NCBI RefSeq assembly: GCF_001567585.1 | Contig: NZ_LRQV01000003.1 | Coordinates: forward strand, 62,001-126,000 | Reading direction: 5' to 3' | DNA length: 64,000 nucleotides | Source of the DNA: Micromonospora rosaria | GTDB taxonomy: Bacteria > Actinomycetota > Actinomycetes > Mycobacteriales > Micromonosporaceae | In this document: positions 1 through 9,234 of the stretch, piece by piece | Layout of the letters: every line of letters begins with the position of its first letter | Numbering within the stretch: the stretch's first letter is position 1 | Program-made: the position numbers and the translations under genes | The notes under the pieces: generated by a model | Told to the model about the DNA's origin: nothing | What the model saw: the letters and a program-made list of their open reading frames with translations, nothing else | The model's database searches: none

Positions 1-42
1 CGTCCTGGCGGGTATGCGGGCGGCCGTCTGGTCGAGGGGTGA
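1..42 (+). CDS. C-terminal tail of an upstream gene (partial)
   Basis: An open frame enters from the left edge and encodes a 13-residue tail ending LVEG before TGA at 40-42. That stop overlaps a GTG at 39-41 in the GTGA arrangement that joins many genes in this window, so translational coupling to the next gene is likely. Too little is visible to name a family. Confidence 0.4.
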   Translation, partial: RPGGYAGGRLVEG

Positions 43-1619
43 CGGGGGCGCGGGGCATGGGTGGCGAGCACGGCACGGTGGTGATCGGTGCGGGTCCCGC
101 GGGGCTGACCGCGGCGTACGAACTGCTCCGCCGTGGCTGCGCGGTGCGGGTCTTCGAGGCCGACGAGGTGGTCGGCGGGATCAGCCGGACCGTGGAGCGG
201 GACGGGTGGCGCTTCGACATCGGCGGGCACCGGTTCTTCACGAAGGTGTCCCGGGTCGAGGACTTCTGGCACGAGATCCTGCCCGACGAGGACTTCCTGC
301 TCCGCCCCCGGATGAGCCGGATCTACTACCGGGGGGCGCTCTACGACTATCCGCTCAACGCCGGCAACGCGCTGCGCAACCTGGGGCTCTGGGAGGCCGC
401 CCGGTGCATGGGCTCGTACGCGCGGGCCCGGCTGCGGCCACCGGCGGACCAGTCCCACTTCGAGGGGTGGGTGTCGGCCCGGTTCGGCTGGCGGCTGTAC
501 TCGATCTTCTTCAAGACGTACACGGAGAAGGTGTGGGGCATGCCGGCCGACCAGTTGCAGGCGGACTGGGCGGCGCAGCGGATCAAGAACCTGTCGCTGG
601 CCACGGCGGTCCGCAACGCGGTGCTGCCCCGACGTCACCGCACGGACGTGACCAGCCTGATCGAGGAGTTCCAGTACCCGAGGCTCGGGCCCGGGATGAT
701 GTGGGAACGCTGTGCCGAGGAGGTCCGGCGGCGGGGCGGCACGGTGGAGACCGGCTCCTGCCTGACCGCCGTGCACCGGGACCCGCAGCGACGCCGCGCG
801 GTCGCGGTCACCGTCGACGGCGCCGGGGGGCAGCGCACCGAGCCGGCCGACCACGTCGTCTCCTCGATGCCCATCTCCGAGCTGGTGGGGGCGCTGCGTC
901 CGGCCCCACCGGCGGAGGTCCGGGCCGCCGCCGAGGACCTGCGGTACCGGGATTTCCTCACCGTGGCGCTGGTCGTGCCGGCGGAGTTCTCGTTCCCCGA
1001 CAACTGGATCTACGTGCACGACCCGGACGTGCGGGTGGGCCGCATCCAGAACTTCGGCTCGTGGTCGCCGTACCTGGTGAAGGACGGCCGTACCTGCCTC
1101 GGCCTGGAGTACTTCGTGTCGGTGGACGACGAGACCTGGCGGACGCCCGACGCCGACCTGATCGTGGCCGCGACCAGGGAGTTGGAGAAGCTGGGGTTGG
1201 TCCGGCCCGGCGTCGTCGAGGCCGGCTACGTGGTGCGGATGCCGAAGGCGTACCCGGTCTACGACGAGCGCTACCAGCGCAACGTCGACGTCATCCGGGA
1301 GTGGCTGGCGCGGGAGGTGCCGAACGTGTACCCGGTCGGCCGCAACGGCATGCACCGCTACAACAACCAGGACCACTCGATGCTGACGGCCATGCTGACC
1401 GCGGAGAACATCGCGCACGGCACCGACCACGACGTCTGGTCGGTCAACGTGGAGCAGGACTACCACGAGGAGACGGGGCGCGGCGCCGGGGGGCGCGGCA
1501 CCGGCCGGGACGCGCCGCTGATGCCCGCTCCGCCGCTGCCGGCCGCGACCGTCGTGGCGGGCGCCGCCCGTGACGTCGGTGGTGGGCGCGCCACCAGGCC
1601 GACCGGCCTACGCCCCTGA
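39..1619 (+). CDS. FAD-dependent oxidoreductase, UDP-galactopyranose mutase/protoporphyrinogen-oxidase-like
   Basis: The N-terminus carries the dinucleotide-binding signature [17 protein letters not shown], then an acidic residue ending the second strand (FEAD) and the GG doublet VVGGISRT. The conserved GGHRFFTK segment follows, typical of FAD amine-oxidase/UGM-like proteins. Near the C-terminus, [15 protein letters not shown] matches the flavin-contacting end of the fold. In actinobacteria such proteins often sit beside glycosyltransferases and act on envelope sugars or lipids, but the substrate cannot be read from sequence. The start is GTG 39, overlapping the upstream stop; ATG 57 is a plausible alternative. 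The last 45 or so residues are low-complexity and probably disordered. Confidence 0.8.
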   Translation: MTGARGMGGEHGTVVIGAGPAGLTAAYELLRRGCAVRVFEADEVVGGISRTVERDGWRFDIGGHRFFTKVSRVEDFWHEILPDEDFLLRPRMSRIYYRGALYDYPLNAGNALRNLGLWEAARCMGSYARARLRPPADQSHFEGWVSARFGWRLYSIFFKTYTEKVWGMPADQLQADWAAQRIKNLSLATAVRNAVLPRRHRTDVTSLIEEFQYPRLGPGMMWERCAEEVRRRGGTVETGSCLTAVHRDPQRRRAVAVTVDGAGGQRTEPADHVVSSMPISELVGALRPAPPAEVRAAAEDLRYRDFLTVALVVPAEFSFPDNWIYVHDPDVRVGRIQNFGSWSPYLVKDGRTCLGLEYFVSVDDETWRTPDADLIVAATRELEKLGLVRPGVVEAGYVVRMPKAYPVYDERYQRNVDVIREWLAREVPNVYPVGRNGMHRYNNQDHSMLTAMLTAENIAHGTDHDVWSVNVEQDYHEETGRGAGGRGTGRDAPLMPAPPLPAATVVAGAARDVGGGRATRPTGLRP

Positions 1620-1911
1620 GCGAGCCGCCGCCGCCCCCGACCCGGTCCGGGCAGAGGGGCCAGGCCCACACCAGGTTGGTCAGCGCCGAGAACCCGGTCA
1701 GGTTTCCCGACCCTGGCCATGTCTGAACCCTCGGCGGCGCGTCGCGCCGGTGTGTCCTCCGGCGGCCGGCCACCGGTTGTCGTCGGCGGAAACCCCGGTC
1801 GGGTCCCTGATTCACGCCCCCGTGCCCTGTCCGTTCGACGAAGATGGCAGACGTGGCAGGCACCGTGTGGCGGGGTGGCTCTCACGGTGCCTGCCCGTCC
1901 GGGCCAGCCGG

Positions 1912-3195
1912 GTGACCCAGCAGCCGGCTCGCCCTGAGCCCGGCCCCCGGCACCGCCACCCGCACCGACGACGCGCGCCGCGGTTCCGGCTCCGGCTGTG
2001 GGGGCCGGGTCTCATCAGCGGTGCCGCGGACACCGATCCCACCACCGTGACGACGCTCGTCGTGGTCGGCGCCAGCACCACCTTCGGGTTGGCCTGGCTG
2101 ACCCTGCTGATGATGCCGGCCCTCGTGGTCGTGCAGATCCTCGCCACCCGAGTCGGCGTGCTGTCCGGCCGCGACCTGCAGAAGGCCGTCCGCGACGGCT
2201 ACGGCCGGACGGCCAGCGTCGTCCTGCTGATCTCCATCGTCGCGGTCAACATCGTCACGATCGCCGCCGACGTCGCCGCCGGCGCCGCCGCGATCGGTCT
2301 GCTCGTGGGGGTGGAGTCCCGGTGGCTGATCCCCGCTTTCGCCGTCGCCGTCCTGACGCTGCTTCTCATCGGCCGGTACGACGAGGTCGAACACGTGCTC
2401 AAAGTGGTGATGCTCGGCCTGCTCGCCTACGCCGCCGCCGCGGTCCTGGCGCACCCCGACTGGCTCGCGGTCGCGCGGGGAAGTCTGGTTCCCGCCGTGC
2501 CGCTGACGTCGGCTCACATCGCCAGCGCGCTCGCCATCGTCGGCACCACCCTGACCAGCTACATGTACGTGTGGCAGACCATCGAGCAGGTCGAGCAGCC
2601 GTGCACGCACGAGCAACTCAAGGTCCGCGAGGGTGACGCGATCACCGGTGCCGGGCTGGCGGTGGTCATCTTCTGGAGCATCCTGGTCGCCAGCGGCGCC
2701 ACGCTCGGCACCCACCACGAGCAGGTCACCACCGCCGAGCAGGCCGCCCAGGCGCTGCGCCCCCTCGCCGGGCCGTTCGCCAGCGAACTGTTCGCCGTCG
2801 GTCTGCTCGCCTCGGCGATCATCGCCGTTCCGGTCATTCTGTCCACCGGCGCGTACGCCACCGCCAGCGCGTTCGGTTGGGAGCGGGGGCTGAGCAGGAC
2901 GCCCCGGCAGGCGCCCCGCTTCTACACGATCGTCGTCGCGCAGACCGTCGCGGGCGTCGCCCTCGCGGCCAGCGGCATCGGCGCGATTAAGCTCCTGTTC
3001 GTGGCTGGCCTCGTCGCCGGTGTCGCCACGCCTCTCGGGCTGGTCATGCTCGCGCTCACCGCGGGGAACACCAGTCTCGTCGGCTCAGCGCCCATCCACT
3101 GGCGGTTGCGCGCCGCCGCGTGGCTCATCGCCGCCCTGGTCACCACCGTCAGTCTCACCTTCGTCGCCCAACAACTGCACCTCATCCCCGGATGA
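1912..3195 (+). CDS. NRAMP-related divalent metal transporter
   Basis: An integral membrane protein of about 11 helices. The TM1 region GPGLISGAADTDPTT corresponds to the metal-binding DPGN segment of canonical Nramp proteins, but here follows the DDPS-type variant of an Nramp-related clade. The TM6 region TTLTSYMYVWQTIEQVEQ replaces the canonical metal-binding Met/His motif, so ion selectivity may differ from Mn/Fe. The frame is open well upstream; GTG 1912 is chosen because homology begins shortly after it, with GTG 1867 as an alternative. The 290 bases after the preceding gene show no other convincing coding region. Role as a cation importer is family-based inference. Confidence 0.7.
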   Translation: MTQQPARPEPGPRHRHPHRRRAPRFRLRLWGPGLISGAADTDPTTVTTLVVVGASTTFGLAWLTLLMMPALVVVQILATRVGVLSGRDLQKAVRDGYGRTASVVLLISIVAVNIVTIAADVAAGAAAIGLLVGVESRWLIPAFAVAVLTLLLIGRYDEVEHVLKVVMLGLLAYAAAAVLAHPDWLAVARGSLVPAVPLTSAHIASALAIVGTTLTSYMYVWQTIEQVEQPCTHEQLKVREGDAITGAGLAVVIFWSILVASGATLGTHHEQVTTAEQAAQALRPLAGPFASELFAVGLLASAIIAVPVILSTGAYATASAFGWERGLSRTPRQAPRFYTIVVAQTVAGVALAASGIGAIKLLFVAGLVAGVATPLGLVMLALTAGNTSLVGSAPIHWRLRAAAWLIAALVTTVSLTFVAQQLHLIPG

Positions 3196-3245
3196 GGACC
3201 GACGACCATTTGCCCGTTGGCGGAACGCCGCCGAGGGTCAGACCG

Positions 3246-4061
3246 TCACGTCGGGTCGGCACCGGTGGGGCCGGCGGTACGCGCGGGGCCGGCCGGTTCG
3301 ACGCGCTTGTGTCCGACCAGCACCACGACGGCCAGCACGATCATCGCGCCGATGGAGACGATCGGGAGGATGCGGATCTGTCCCTCGACGACGTAGTTCG
3401 AGATGAGTGAGAAGTCCCAGGCGCCGTGTACGAGCGCCGGGCCGAGGATTCCGCCGGTGCGCCGACGGATGAGGTAGAGGAAGTAGCCGGCGATGATCGT
3501 GGCGATCACCTGGACGACCGCTCTGGGTCCCTCGCTGTAGAGGTTCGCCAGGTGTGCGACGCCGAAGATGACGGTCGACCACAGCGCGACGATGCCTTCT
3601 CGGTAGCCGTGGCTGCGGAACGTGGTCACGCCGACTCCTCGGAACATGAGTTCCTCGCTGAAGCCGATGAGCATGGTGGAGAACAGCAGGAGCAGCGTGT
3701 ATGTCCCGCCCTTGCTCGCCAGGCCGCCGTAGTTGGTGACGAGGAGGATGCTCGCGACCATGACGATCGGGACGACGATCACCCACGACCGTACCGGCCG
3801 GTCGTCGCGCCACACGGGCCGCCACCACCGCAGGACGGTGATCACGGCCACCGTGAACAGCAGCGTGGCGGTGACGGGCACCGTGAACATCCGCCAGGTC
3901 GCGTCGACGTTCGGCGGGGTCGCGTAGCTCAGGTCGAGCCCACGGGTGAGCACGTGGCCCAGTCCCTGCACGATCGCGAGGTAGACGACGACGAGAAGCA
4001 GGTACACCCGCACCGGCAGGCGCCGGGCCGAGGAGGTGTCGTGACGCCCGGGTGCGGTCAT
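3246..4061 (-). CDS. CPBP-family intramembrane metalloprotease
   Basis: A 271-aa multi-pass membrane protein with the three CPBP (Abi/CAAX-protease) motifs: EELMFRG (EExxxR), FGVAHLAN (FxxxH) and HGAWDF. ATG 4061 is chosen over an upstream start because GGAG lies 8 bases before it and the ATG overlaps the preceding stop (ATGA at 4058-4061). It is therefore the last gene of the respiratory operon by coupling. CPBP proteins cleave membrane-embedded substrates or act in bacteriocin immunity and protein processing; a link to oxidase assembly is only inferred from position. It converges on the NRAMP gene with a 50-base gap. Confidence 0.8.
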   Translation of the reverse strand: MTAPGRHDTSSARRLPVRVYLLLVVVYLAIVQGLGHVLTRGLDLSYATPPNVDATWRMFTVPVTATLLFTVAVITVLRWWRPVWRDDRPVRSWVIVVPIVMVASILLVTNYGGLASKGGTYTLLLLFSTMLIGFSEELMFRGVGVTTFRSHGYREGIVALWSTVIFGVAHLANLYSEGPRAVVQVIATIIAGYFLYLIRRRTGGILGPALVHGAWDFSLISNYVVEGQIRILPIVSIGAMIVLAVVVLVGHKRVEPAGPARTAGPTGADPT

Positions 4062-4603
4062 CGTCGGGTCTCCGGAAGTCCCCGGGGCCGGGCGGGTCGC
4101 TGCTCGGCGGGTCGGCTCCGCGGGCTCCAGCACCGAAGCCACACGAGGGTGCCGGCGGTGGCCCCGGCCAGCCCGGCGAGGGCTACGAGACGGCGCCGGG
4201 ACAGCCACGCCTGGGGGCTGCGGCTGTGGGAGCGGGCGGAGAAGCTACCGCGGGCGGCGTAGTCGTGCCCGCCCGGCCCGTCCAGCGGGTGCCACAGGTT
4301 CGGCCGATCATGGTCGGCTGCCCGAGCGGTCTGCTGCGACCGGTAACCGGTACGGGCCAGGTATCGATCGAGCAGCCCGGGGGCGACCCGGTTGCCGAGA
4401 ATGGTCAGCACGGTCGAGGTACCCACCCCGTACTCCCGGCGCCCGGGTCGGTCCGCCGCGCCGACGATCGTCCGCGTACCGGGGGCGATCAGCAGCAGGC
4501 TGCCCCAGACCAACCGACCCGCCACCGCCATGTGTCGCAGCGCTCGTCCCGGCCGCTGACACCTCGTCTCCAGGTGCCGGTGGCTTCGGCGTACCTCGTT
4601 CAT
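4058..4603 (-). CDS. chimeric small protein with an orphan SDR C-terminal tail
   Basis: A 181-aa frame joined at both ends by 4-bp ATGA overlaps, to the qcrB stop upstream and the CPBP start downstream, so it is probably translated. Residues 25-50 contain one hydrophobic stretch (GRLVWGSLLLIAPG). From about residue 54 the sequence (RREYGVGTST, LLDRYLARTGYRSQQT, NLWHPLDG, ARGSFSARSHSRSPQAWLS) resembles the C-terminal tail of a family of long actinobacterial short-chain dehydrogenases. The Rossmann fold, NNAG and YxxxK are all absent, so it cannot be a dehydrogenase. It looks like a deletion fusion kept in frame inside the operon. The SDR-tail match is from memory of family sequences. Confidence 0.6.
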   Translation of the reverse strand: MNEVRRSHRHLETRCQRPGRALRHMAVAGRLVWGSLLLIAPGTRTIVGAADRPGRREYGVGTSTVLTILGNRVAPGLLDRYLARTGYRSQQTARAADHDRPNLWHPLDGPGGHDYAARGSFSARSHSRSPQAWLSRRRLVALAGLAGATAGTLVWLRCWSPRSRPAEQRPARPRGLPETRR

Positions 4604-6315
4604 TTCGGCCGGGGCCCGTTCCGGCCCCAGCGCCGGCGTCGGCGGTGACGCAGCGCCGCCGCCAGGAGCGACGCGCCGATGGCGGTGGTGGCCCAGCGAC
4701 GCAGCGCGGCGCGGACCGGGTGGGGTGGCGGGGGCGGCGGGCCCGGCACCATCACGTGGTCGACGCCCGGGTAGGCGAGCCGGGCGGAGTCGGCCGCCTC
4801 CCGCTCGGTCGGTGCCTTGCGGTTGCCGAGGATCGCGACACCGGCCGGCTCGTTCCGGTAGCGCCAGCGCCACTGCTCGCCATCCGGCCACAGCTCGATG
4901 CGCTCCCCGGGCCGGTCCGGCGCCGGCAGTTCCGGCTCGTCCGCCGTCGTCCGCTCGTCGGCGCGGGCCGGCCGTCGGGCGGCCCGCAAATCCGCCCGGG
5001 TCAGGTCGCCGAGGTGCGTGGCCTCGCTGCGGCGCAGGGCCCGCGCCAGCAGGACGGCCAGCGCCCCGGTGAGCAGCGGCAGCACCAGTACCATCACGCG
5101 CAGCACGTTGAGCACGTCGTACACCGGTACCCGCAGCAACCGCGCGATGATGTCGTCGCCGGCGGCCACGACCAGCACCGCGAAGAAGGTCAACGCCGTC
5201 ACGCCGACGCCGGTACGGATCGGGTGGTCCCGGGGCCGGTCCAGCAACTGGTGCGCGCGGCGGTCGCCGGTGCACCAGCGTTCCAGAAACGGCCAGGCGT
5301 ACAGGGCGAGGAAGGTGACGCCGCCGAGAACCACGCCCGGGAAGAACGGCGCGGGCACCAGGTGACCGGCGAGTCGGATCTCCCAGGGTGGGAACAGCCT
5401 CAACGCCCCGTCGCCCCAGGCGACGTACCAGTCCGGCTGTGCCGGCGAGGTGGCCTGGGCAGGGTCGAACGGGCCGTAGAGCCAGACGGGGTTGATCTGC
5501 ACGAGCCCGCCGAGGGCGAACAGGACCGCCAGCACCCATGCGAGCAGGGCGAGGGAGCGCAGACTGTAGCTCGGGTAGAGGCGGGAGCCGACCACGTTGT
5601 GCTCGGTGCGCCCGGGGCCGGGAAACTGGGTGTGTTTCTGCCGCACGATCATCGCCAGGTGCACCGAGACGAGCGCGACCAGCGCTGCGGGCACCAGCAG
5701 CACGTGGGTGACGAACAGCCGGGGGATCATCTCGTCGGACGGGAACTCGCCGCCGAGGCCGAGGGAGACCAGCCGCGAGCCGACGACCGGGATCGACTCC
5801 ACCACCGAGACGATGATCCGCAGGCCGAGGCCGGAGAGCAGGTCGTCGGGCATGGAGTAGCCGGTGAATCCGTTGGCCAGCGCCAGCATCAGCATGGTGA
5901 CGCCGACCAGCCAGTTCGCCTCCCGGGGCTTGCGGAACGCGCCGGTGAAGAAGATGCGCACCAGGTGCACCAGGATGGCGGCGACGAAGATGAGGGCGGC
6001 CCAGTGGTGGGTCTGGCGAATCAGCAGACCGGCGCGGACATCCCAGCTCAGCCTCATCGTGGAGGCGTACGCGGCGGAGGTGGTGGTGCCCTCCAGCGGC
6101 GCGTACGAGCCGTGGTAGACCCGGTCGGCGGAGCTGGGGTCGAAGAAGAGGGTCAGGAAGACGCCGGTGAGCACGAGCGCGACGAGGGAGTAGAGCGCGA
6201 TCTCGCCGAGCATGAACGACCAGTGGTCCGGGAAGACCTTGGCCAGCGCCCTGCGGGTCAGCGGGGACAACCGCAGCCGGTCGTCCAGCGCGCGGGCCAG
6301 CCTGTCCATGATCAT
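4600..6315 (-). CDS. qcrB: cytochrome bc complex cytochrome b subunit
   Basis: A 571-aa membrane protein. The two haem-b helices show His pairs spaced for bis-His ligation, in QTHHWAALIFVAAILVHL and VTHVLLVPAALVALVSVHL. The quinol-site region and the WYVAWGDGALRLFPPWE segment are typical of actinobacterial QcrB. The C-terminus is extended by a soluble domain (WPDGEQWRWRYRN, ILGNRKAPTEREAADSARLAYPGVDHVMV) and a final hydrophobic stretch. ATG 6315 overlaps the qcrA stop by ATGA; a second in-frame ATG lies at 6309. The protein oxidises quinol and passes electrons to the Rieske centre and haems in the membrane. Confidence 0.93.
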   Translation of the reverse strand: MIMDRLARALDDRLRLSPLTRRALAKVFPDHWSFMLGEIALYSLVALVLTGVFLTLFFDPSSADRVYHGSYAPLEGTTTSAAYASTMRLSWDVRAGLLIRQTHHWAALIFVAAILVHLVRIFFTGAFRKPREANWLVGVTMLMLALANGFTGYSMPDDLLSGLGLRIIVSVVESIPVVGSRLVSLGLGGEFPSDEMIPRLFVTHVLLVPAALVALVSVHLAMIVRQKHTQFPGPGRTEHNVVGSRLYPSYSLRSLALLAWVLAVLFALGGLVQINPVWLYGPFDPAQATSPAQPDWYVAWGDGALRLFPPWEIRLAGHLVPAPFFPGVVLGGVTFLALYAWPFLERWCTGDRRAHQLLDRPRDHPIRTGVGVTALTFFAVLVVAAGDDIIARLLRVPVYDVLNVLRVMVLVLPLLTGALAVLLARALRRSEATHLGDLTRADLRAARRPARADERTTADEPELPAPDRPGERIELWPDGEQWRWRYRNEPAGVAILGNRKAPTEREAADSARLAYPGVDHVMVPGPPPPPPHPVRAALRRWATTAIGASLLAAALRHRRRRRWGRNGPRPK

Positions 6316-7175
6316 GGTCGGCTCCAGTAGCCCGCGCCGGGTGGAGCGGTGAAGCCGCCGGTGGCGCGCAGGTAGCCGTCCGCGTCGGCCTCGATGGGCA
6401 GGCCGGGCAGCCGCCGGGCGGCTGGGCCGGCGACCGGTTGCGCGTCGGCGAAGAGGTCGAACGAGGACTGGTGACACGGGCAGAGCAGCCGGCCGGTGCC
6501 CTTGAGGTAGAGGCGTACCGGGCAGCCGGCGTGGGTGCAGAGCAACGAGTAGACGACCAGCCCGTCCAGGTGGCCGGCGGACGGTGGCCGGGTGAACCGC
6601 TCCGGCCGCAGGCGCACCGCGAAGGCAGGTGCGTCGCCGGCGTCGGCTCCGCCTTCGGGGAACACCGTGACGACCGATCCGGCCGGGATGTCACCGGGGC
6701 GCAGGGGTCGGCCGTCGGCGTTCAGGAGACGCACTCCCGGCCCCCACGGGGTGACCTCGCGTGCCCGCACCGGCCGGGTCCGGTCCGACGGCAGCAGCGA
6801 CCGCAGCGGGAACAGCGCCGCGACGCCGAGCGCGGTCAGCGCCAGGCCCAGCGCGGCGAGCAGGCCGCGGCGGCGGACGGGGCTGTCCGGCGCGGTCAGG
6901 ACGGCGGCCACCATCGCCTGTTCCTCCGGCGGCGGCGGGAAACCCTCGTGCTCCTCGACGTAGCCGCCGACCGGTACCAACCGCCGGCCCCAGATCGCCA
7001 GGCCGATGGCCAGGCCGGCGAAGGCCACCGCCAGGCACACCCCCTCCCACTGGGTCTGTCCGCCGAGCCCGTAGGTGACCGCGAAGCCGATCGCGCCAGC
7101 GGCGCTGACCAGGAAGGACAGGATGATCCGCCCGTTGACGCCGGGTGGGGCCGGCGCGACCCGTGGCCGCCTCAC
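6312..7175 (-). CDS. qcrA: Rieske iron-sulfur subunit of the cytochrome bc complex
   Basis: A 287-aa protein with three hydrophobic helices before the soluble domain, the actinobacterial QcrA layout rather than the single anchor of proteobacterial Rieske proteins. The 2Fe-2S ligands are in CTHAGC and CPCHQSSFD. Translation starts at GTG 7175, which overlaps the qcrC stop (GTGA). The protein relays electrons from quinol to cytochrome c. It sits between qcrC and qcrB in the usual actinobacterial order. Confidence 0.93.
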   Translation of the reverse strand: MRRPRVAPAPPGVNGRIILSFLVSAAGAIGFAVTYGLGGQTQWEGVCLAVAFAGLAIGLAIWGRRLVPVGGYVEEHEGFPPPPEEQAMVAAVLTAPDSPVRRRGLLAALGLALTALGVAALFPLRSLLPSDRTRPVRAREVTPWGPGVRLLNADGRPLRPGDIPAGSVVTVFPEGGADAGDAPAFAVRLRPERFTRPPSAGHLDGLVVYSLLCTHAGCPVRLYLKGTGRLLCPCHQSSFDLFADAQPVAGPAARRLPGLPIEADADGYLRATGGFTAPPGAGYWSRP

Positions 7176-7960
7176 TCGCCGGCCCCGCGGCCCAGCCAAC
7201 GGGCCGCCGCGACGAGCAGCCCCAGCGCGACGGCCCAGGCGACGAGGCCCTCGGCCAGGGGACCGAGCCGGCCGAGCGGGTTCCCGCCGCGGTCCAGGCG
7301 CTCGCTGCGGAGGCTCTGCACGTAGGCGGTCAGGTCGTTCACCTGCTGGTCGGTGAAGACCTGGCTGGGGAAGACCGGCATCAGGCCGGGGCCGACCCGG
7401 ATCGCCTCGGCGACCTGGACGGGGGTCGCCTCGTACAGCGGCGGGGCGATCCATCCGTTGGTCAGCTCCGTGCCCGCGCCGGTGCCGCCGTGGCAGGGGG
7501 CGCAGTTCGCGGCGAAGAGTTCCCGCCCGGTGGGCAGGCTGCCCGGCTCGACCTGGGGGATCGCCGGGCCGCCGCCGCCGAAACTGGTCACGTGCTCGAC
7601 CAGGGCGGCGATCTCGTCGGCCGAGAATGCCGGCTCGCCGCGGCGCGGTTGCTGCATCTCGTGGGGGATCGGCATCCGTCCGGTGCCGACCTGGAAGTCC
7701 ACGGATGCGGCGCCGACGCCGATCAGCGAGGGACCTCGGGGGCCGCCCTGGCCCTGGTCGCCGTGGCAGCTCGCGCAGTTCTGCCGGTACAGGTTCTCTC
7801 CCTGGTCCTGGCCGCCGGTGGGCGCCGGTGCGACGCTGGTGGGTGCCGGCGCGACGGCGGCGGGCGCGGCGAGGACGGCGGGCCCGGCGGCCAGTGCGAG
7901 CACCGCGCCCGCCGTGGCGGCCCGGGCCGGCGGTCGCCATCGGTACGTCCAGACGGCCAT
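7172..7960 (-). CDS. qcrC: dihaem cytochrome c subunit of the bc complex
   Basis: A 262-aa protein with an N-terminal hydrophobic export segment, an Ala/Pro-rich linker, two cytochrome c domains with haem motifs CASCH and CAPCH, and a C-terminal transmembrane helix. Met residues in GRMPIPHEM and PGLMPVFP are candidate axial ligands. This dihaem, C-terminally anchored plan is that of actinobacterial QcrC, which replaces soluble cytochrome c in the bcc-aa3 supercomplex. It starts 3 bases after the preceding gene. Haem attachment would need the cytochrome c maturation system encoded at 13.3-17.8 kb. Confidence 0.92.
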   Translation of the reverse strand: MAVWTYRWRPPARAATAGAVLALAAGPAVLAAPAAVAPAPTSVAPAPTGGQDQGENLYRQNCASCHGDQGQGGPRGPSLIGVGAASVDFQVGTGRMPIPHEMQQPRRGEPAFSADEIAALVEHVTSFGGGGPAIPQVEPGSLPTGRELFAANCAPCHGGTGAGTELTNGWIAPPLYEATPVQVAEAIRVGPGLMPVFPSQVFTDQQVNDLTAYVQSLRSERLDRGGNPLGRLGPLAEGLVAWAVALGLLVAAARWLGRGAGE

Positions 7961-7963
7961 GGC

Positions 7964-8353
7964 TCACTCCAGGGTGTGCAGGTAGGCGGCGATGTCCTGG
8001 GCGTCGAGCGGGCTGACCCCCAGGTTGGGCATGGCGGTGCCCGGCTCCACGGCCTGCGGGTCGGTGATCCAGCGCTGCAGGTTGTCGGCGTTGTTCACCA
8101 GCTCGCCGGCCACGTAGGAGCGGGCTCCGAAGCGGGTCAGCGGTGGGCCCACCAGGCCCTCGGCCCGGTCGATGCCAGGGATGGTGTGGCAGGAGCCGCA
8201 GCCGTACCGGGCGATCAGCTCCGCCCCGCGGGCCGGTTGCCCGTTGCGGACCTGTGGTGGTGGGGGCGGATCGGTGCGGGCGCAACCGGGTGCGGCCAGC
8301 AGGGACGGCAGCGTCAGCAGCAGGGCCAGCGGCGCGCGGAGGCCGCGGTTCAT
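7964..8353 (-). CDS. mono-haem cytochrome c lipoprotein
   Basis: A 129-aa protein with a signal sequence ending in a lipobox-like AAPGC, a proline-rich spacer (DPPPPPQ), and one class I cytochrome c domain with haem motif CGSCH and axial Met in GTAMPNLG. ATG 8353 overlaps the ctaG stop. It could act as a lipid-anchored electron shuttle between the bc complex and the oxidase, an extra carrier beyond those fused to QcrC and CtaC. That role is inferred from operon position. Confidence 0.85.
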   Translation of the reverse strand: MNRGLRAPLALLLTLPSLLAAPGCARTDPPPPPQVRNGQPARGAELIARYGCGSCHTIPGIDRAEGLVGPPLTRFGARSYVAGELVNNADNLQRWITDPQAVEPGTAMPNLGVSPLDAQDIAAYLHTLE

Positions 8354-9234
8354 GACACCACTCCCTCGGTGGCGGCCAGCCGGGCCCCGGTCTCCGGCGA
8401 GGTCACCCGCTCCGGGCGCTGCCGTTGCAGGCTCAGGAGCCAGCGCAGGAACAGCACGAGCGTGACGACCAGTGCCACCACGTCCATCGGGGCCCACATC
8501 AGCAGCCCGGCGAGCTGTTGGTCGGTCAACGGGTCGGCGCCGAGGACCTCGGGCGGATAGATCGGCCGGGGGGCGAACGTGAGCACCGCGCCCAGCGCGG
8601 TCGCCGGCAGCATGGTGGCGATCAGCAGCAGCATCCCGGCCGGCGCGGGCACCCGTTGCCGGGCCGCGCCGAGCAGCGGCGCCCACAGCAGCCAGGCTGA
8701 CGCGACGAAGCAGGCGTGCTCCAGCACGTGCAGCACGGGATTCCGCTCGGCCGCCGCGTACGGCACCGGCAGGTGCCAGAACCAGAGCACGACGGTCTGG
8801 CCGCCGCCGGCGACGAGCGCGACCACGACGGGCCGGCGCAGCCACCGGCCCGCTGCGGCGGCGCGCAGGCGGGCCACCCGGCGGCGGGCCGTCCGGGGGC
8901 AGGCCAGGGTCAGTGGCAGACCGGCGGCGCCGGCGGCGAGCAGCGGCCCCGCGACGAGCAGGAGCAGCATGTGCTGCGTCATGTGCCCGGCGAGTCCGCG
9001 CTCGGCCAGCGCGGTGAGCGGTCCGCTCTGGGCCGCCAGGACGGTGAGTAGTCCGGCCCCGAAGGCGGTCACCCGCCAGCCGGGAAGGACGTCCCCGACG
9101 CCGCGTCGCGCCCACAGCTCGTGCACGCCTCGGCCGTATCCGGCGGCGAGCAGCGCCAGGGCGACGCCCAGCAGCATGGCGAGGAGCCCGCCGGCCATGT
9201 CGTCGGTGCCGGCGGCGGCGGTCAGCGCTGACAT
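8350..9234 (-). CDS. ctaG: cytochrome c oxidase assembly protein, CtaG family (caa3 type)
   Basis: A 294-aa protein with about seven predicted membrane helices. It carries the conserved histidine-rich segments GHMTQHMLLLLVAGPLLA and HVLEHACFVASAWLLWAPLLG of the caa3-type CtaG family, which helps assemble copper-containing caa3 oxidases. The N-terminus overlaps the preceding gene by 13 bases; ATG 9198 is a possible later start. Position directly downstream of the oxidase subunit genes fits the assembly role. Confidence 0.85.
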   Translation of the reverse strand: MSALTAAAGTDDMAGGLLAMLLGVALALLAAGYGRGVHELWARRGVGDVLPGWRVTAFGAGLLTVLAAQSGPLTALAERGLAGHMTQHMLLLLVAGPLLAAGAAGLPLTLACPRTARRRVARLRAAAAGRWLRRPVVVALVAGGGQTVVLWFWHLPVPYAAAERNPVLHVLEHACFVASAWLLWAPLLGAARQRVPAPAGMLLLIATMLPATALGAVLTFAPRPIYPPEVLGADPLTDQQLAGLLMWAPMDVVALVVTLVLFLRWLLSLQRQRPERVTSPETGARLAATEGVVS

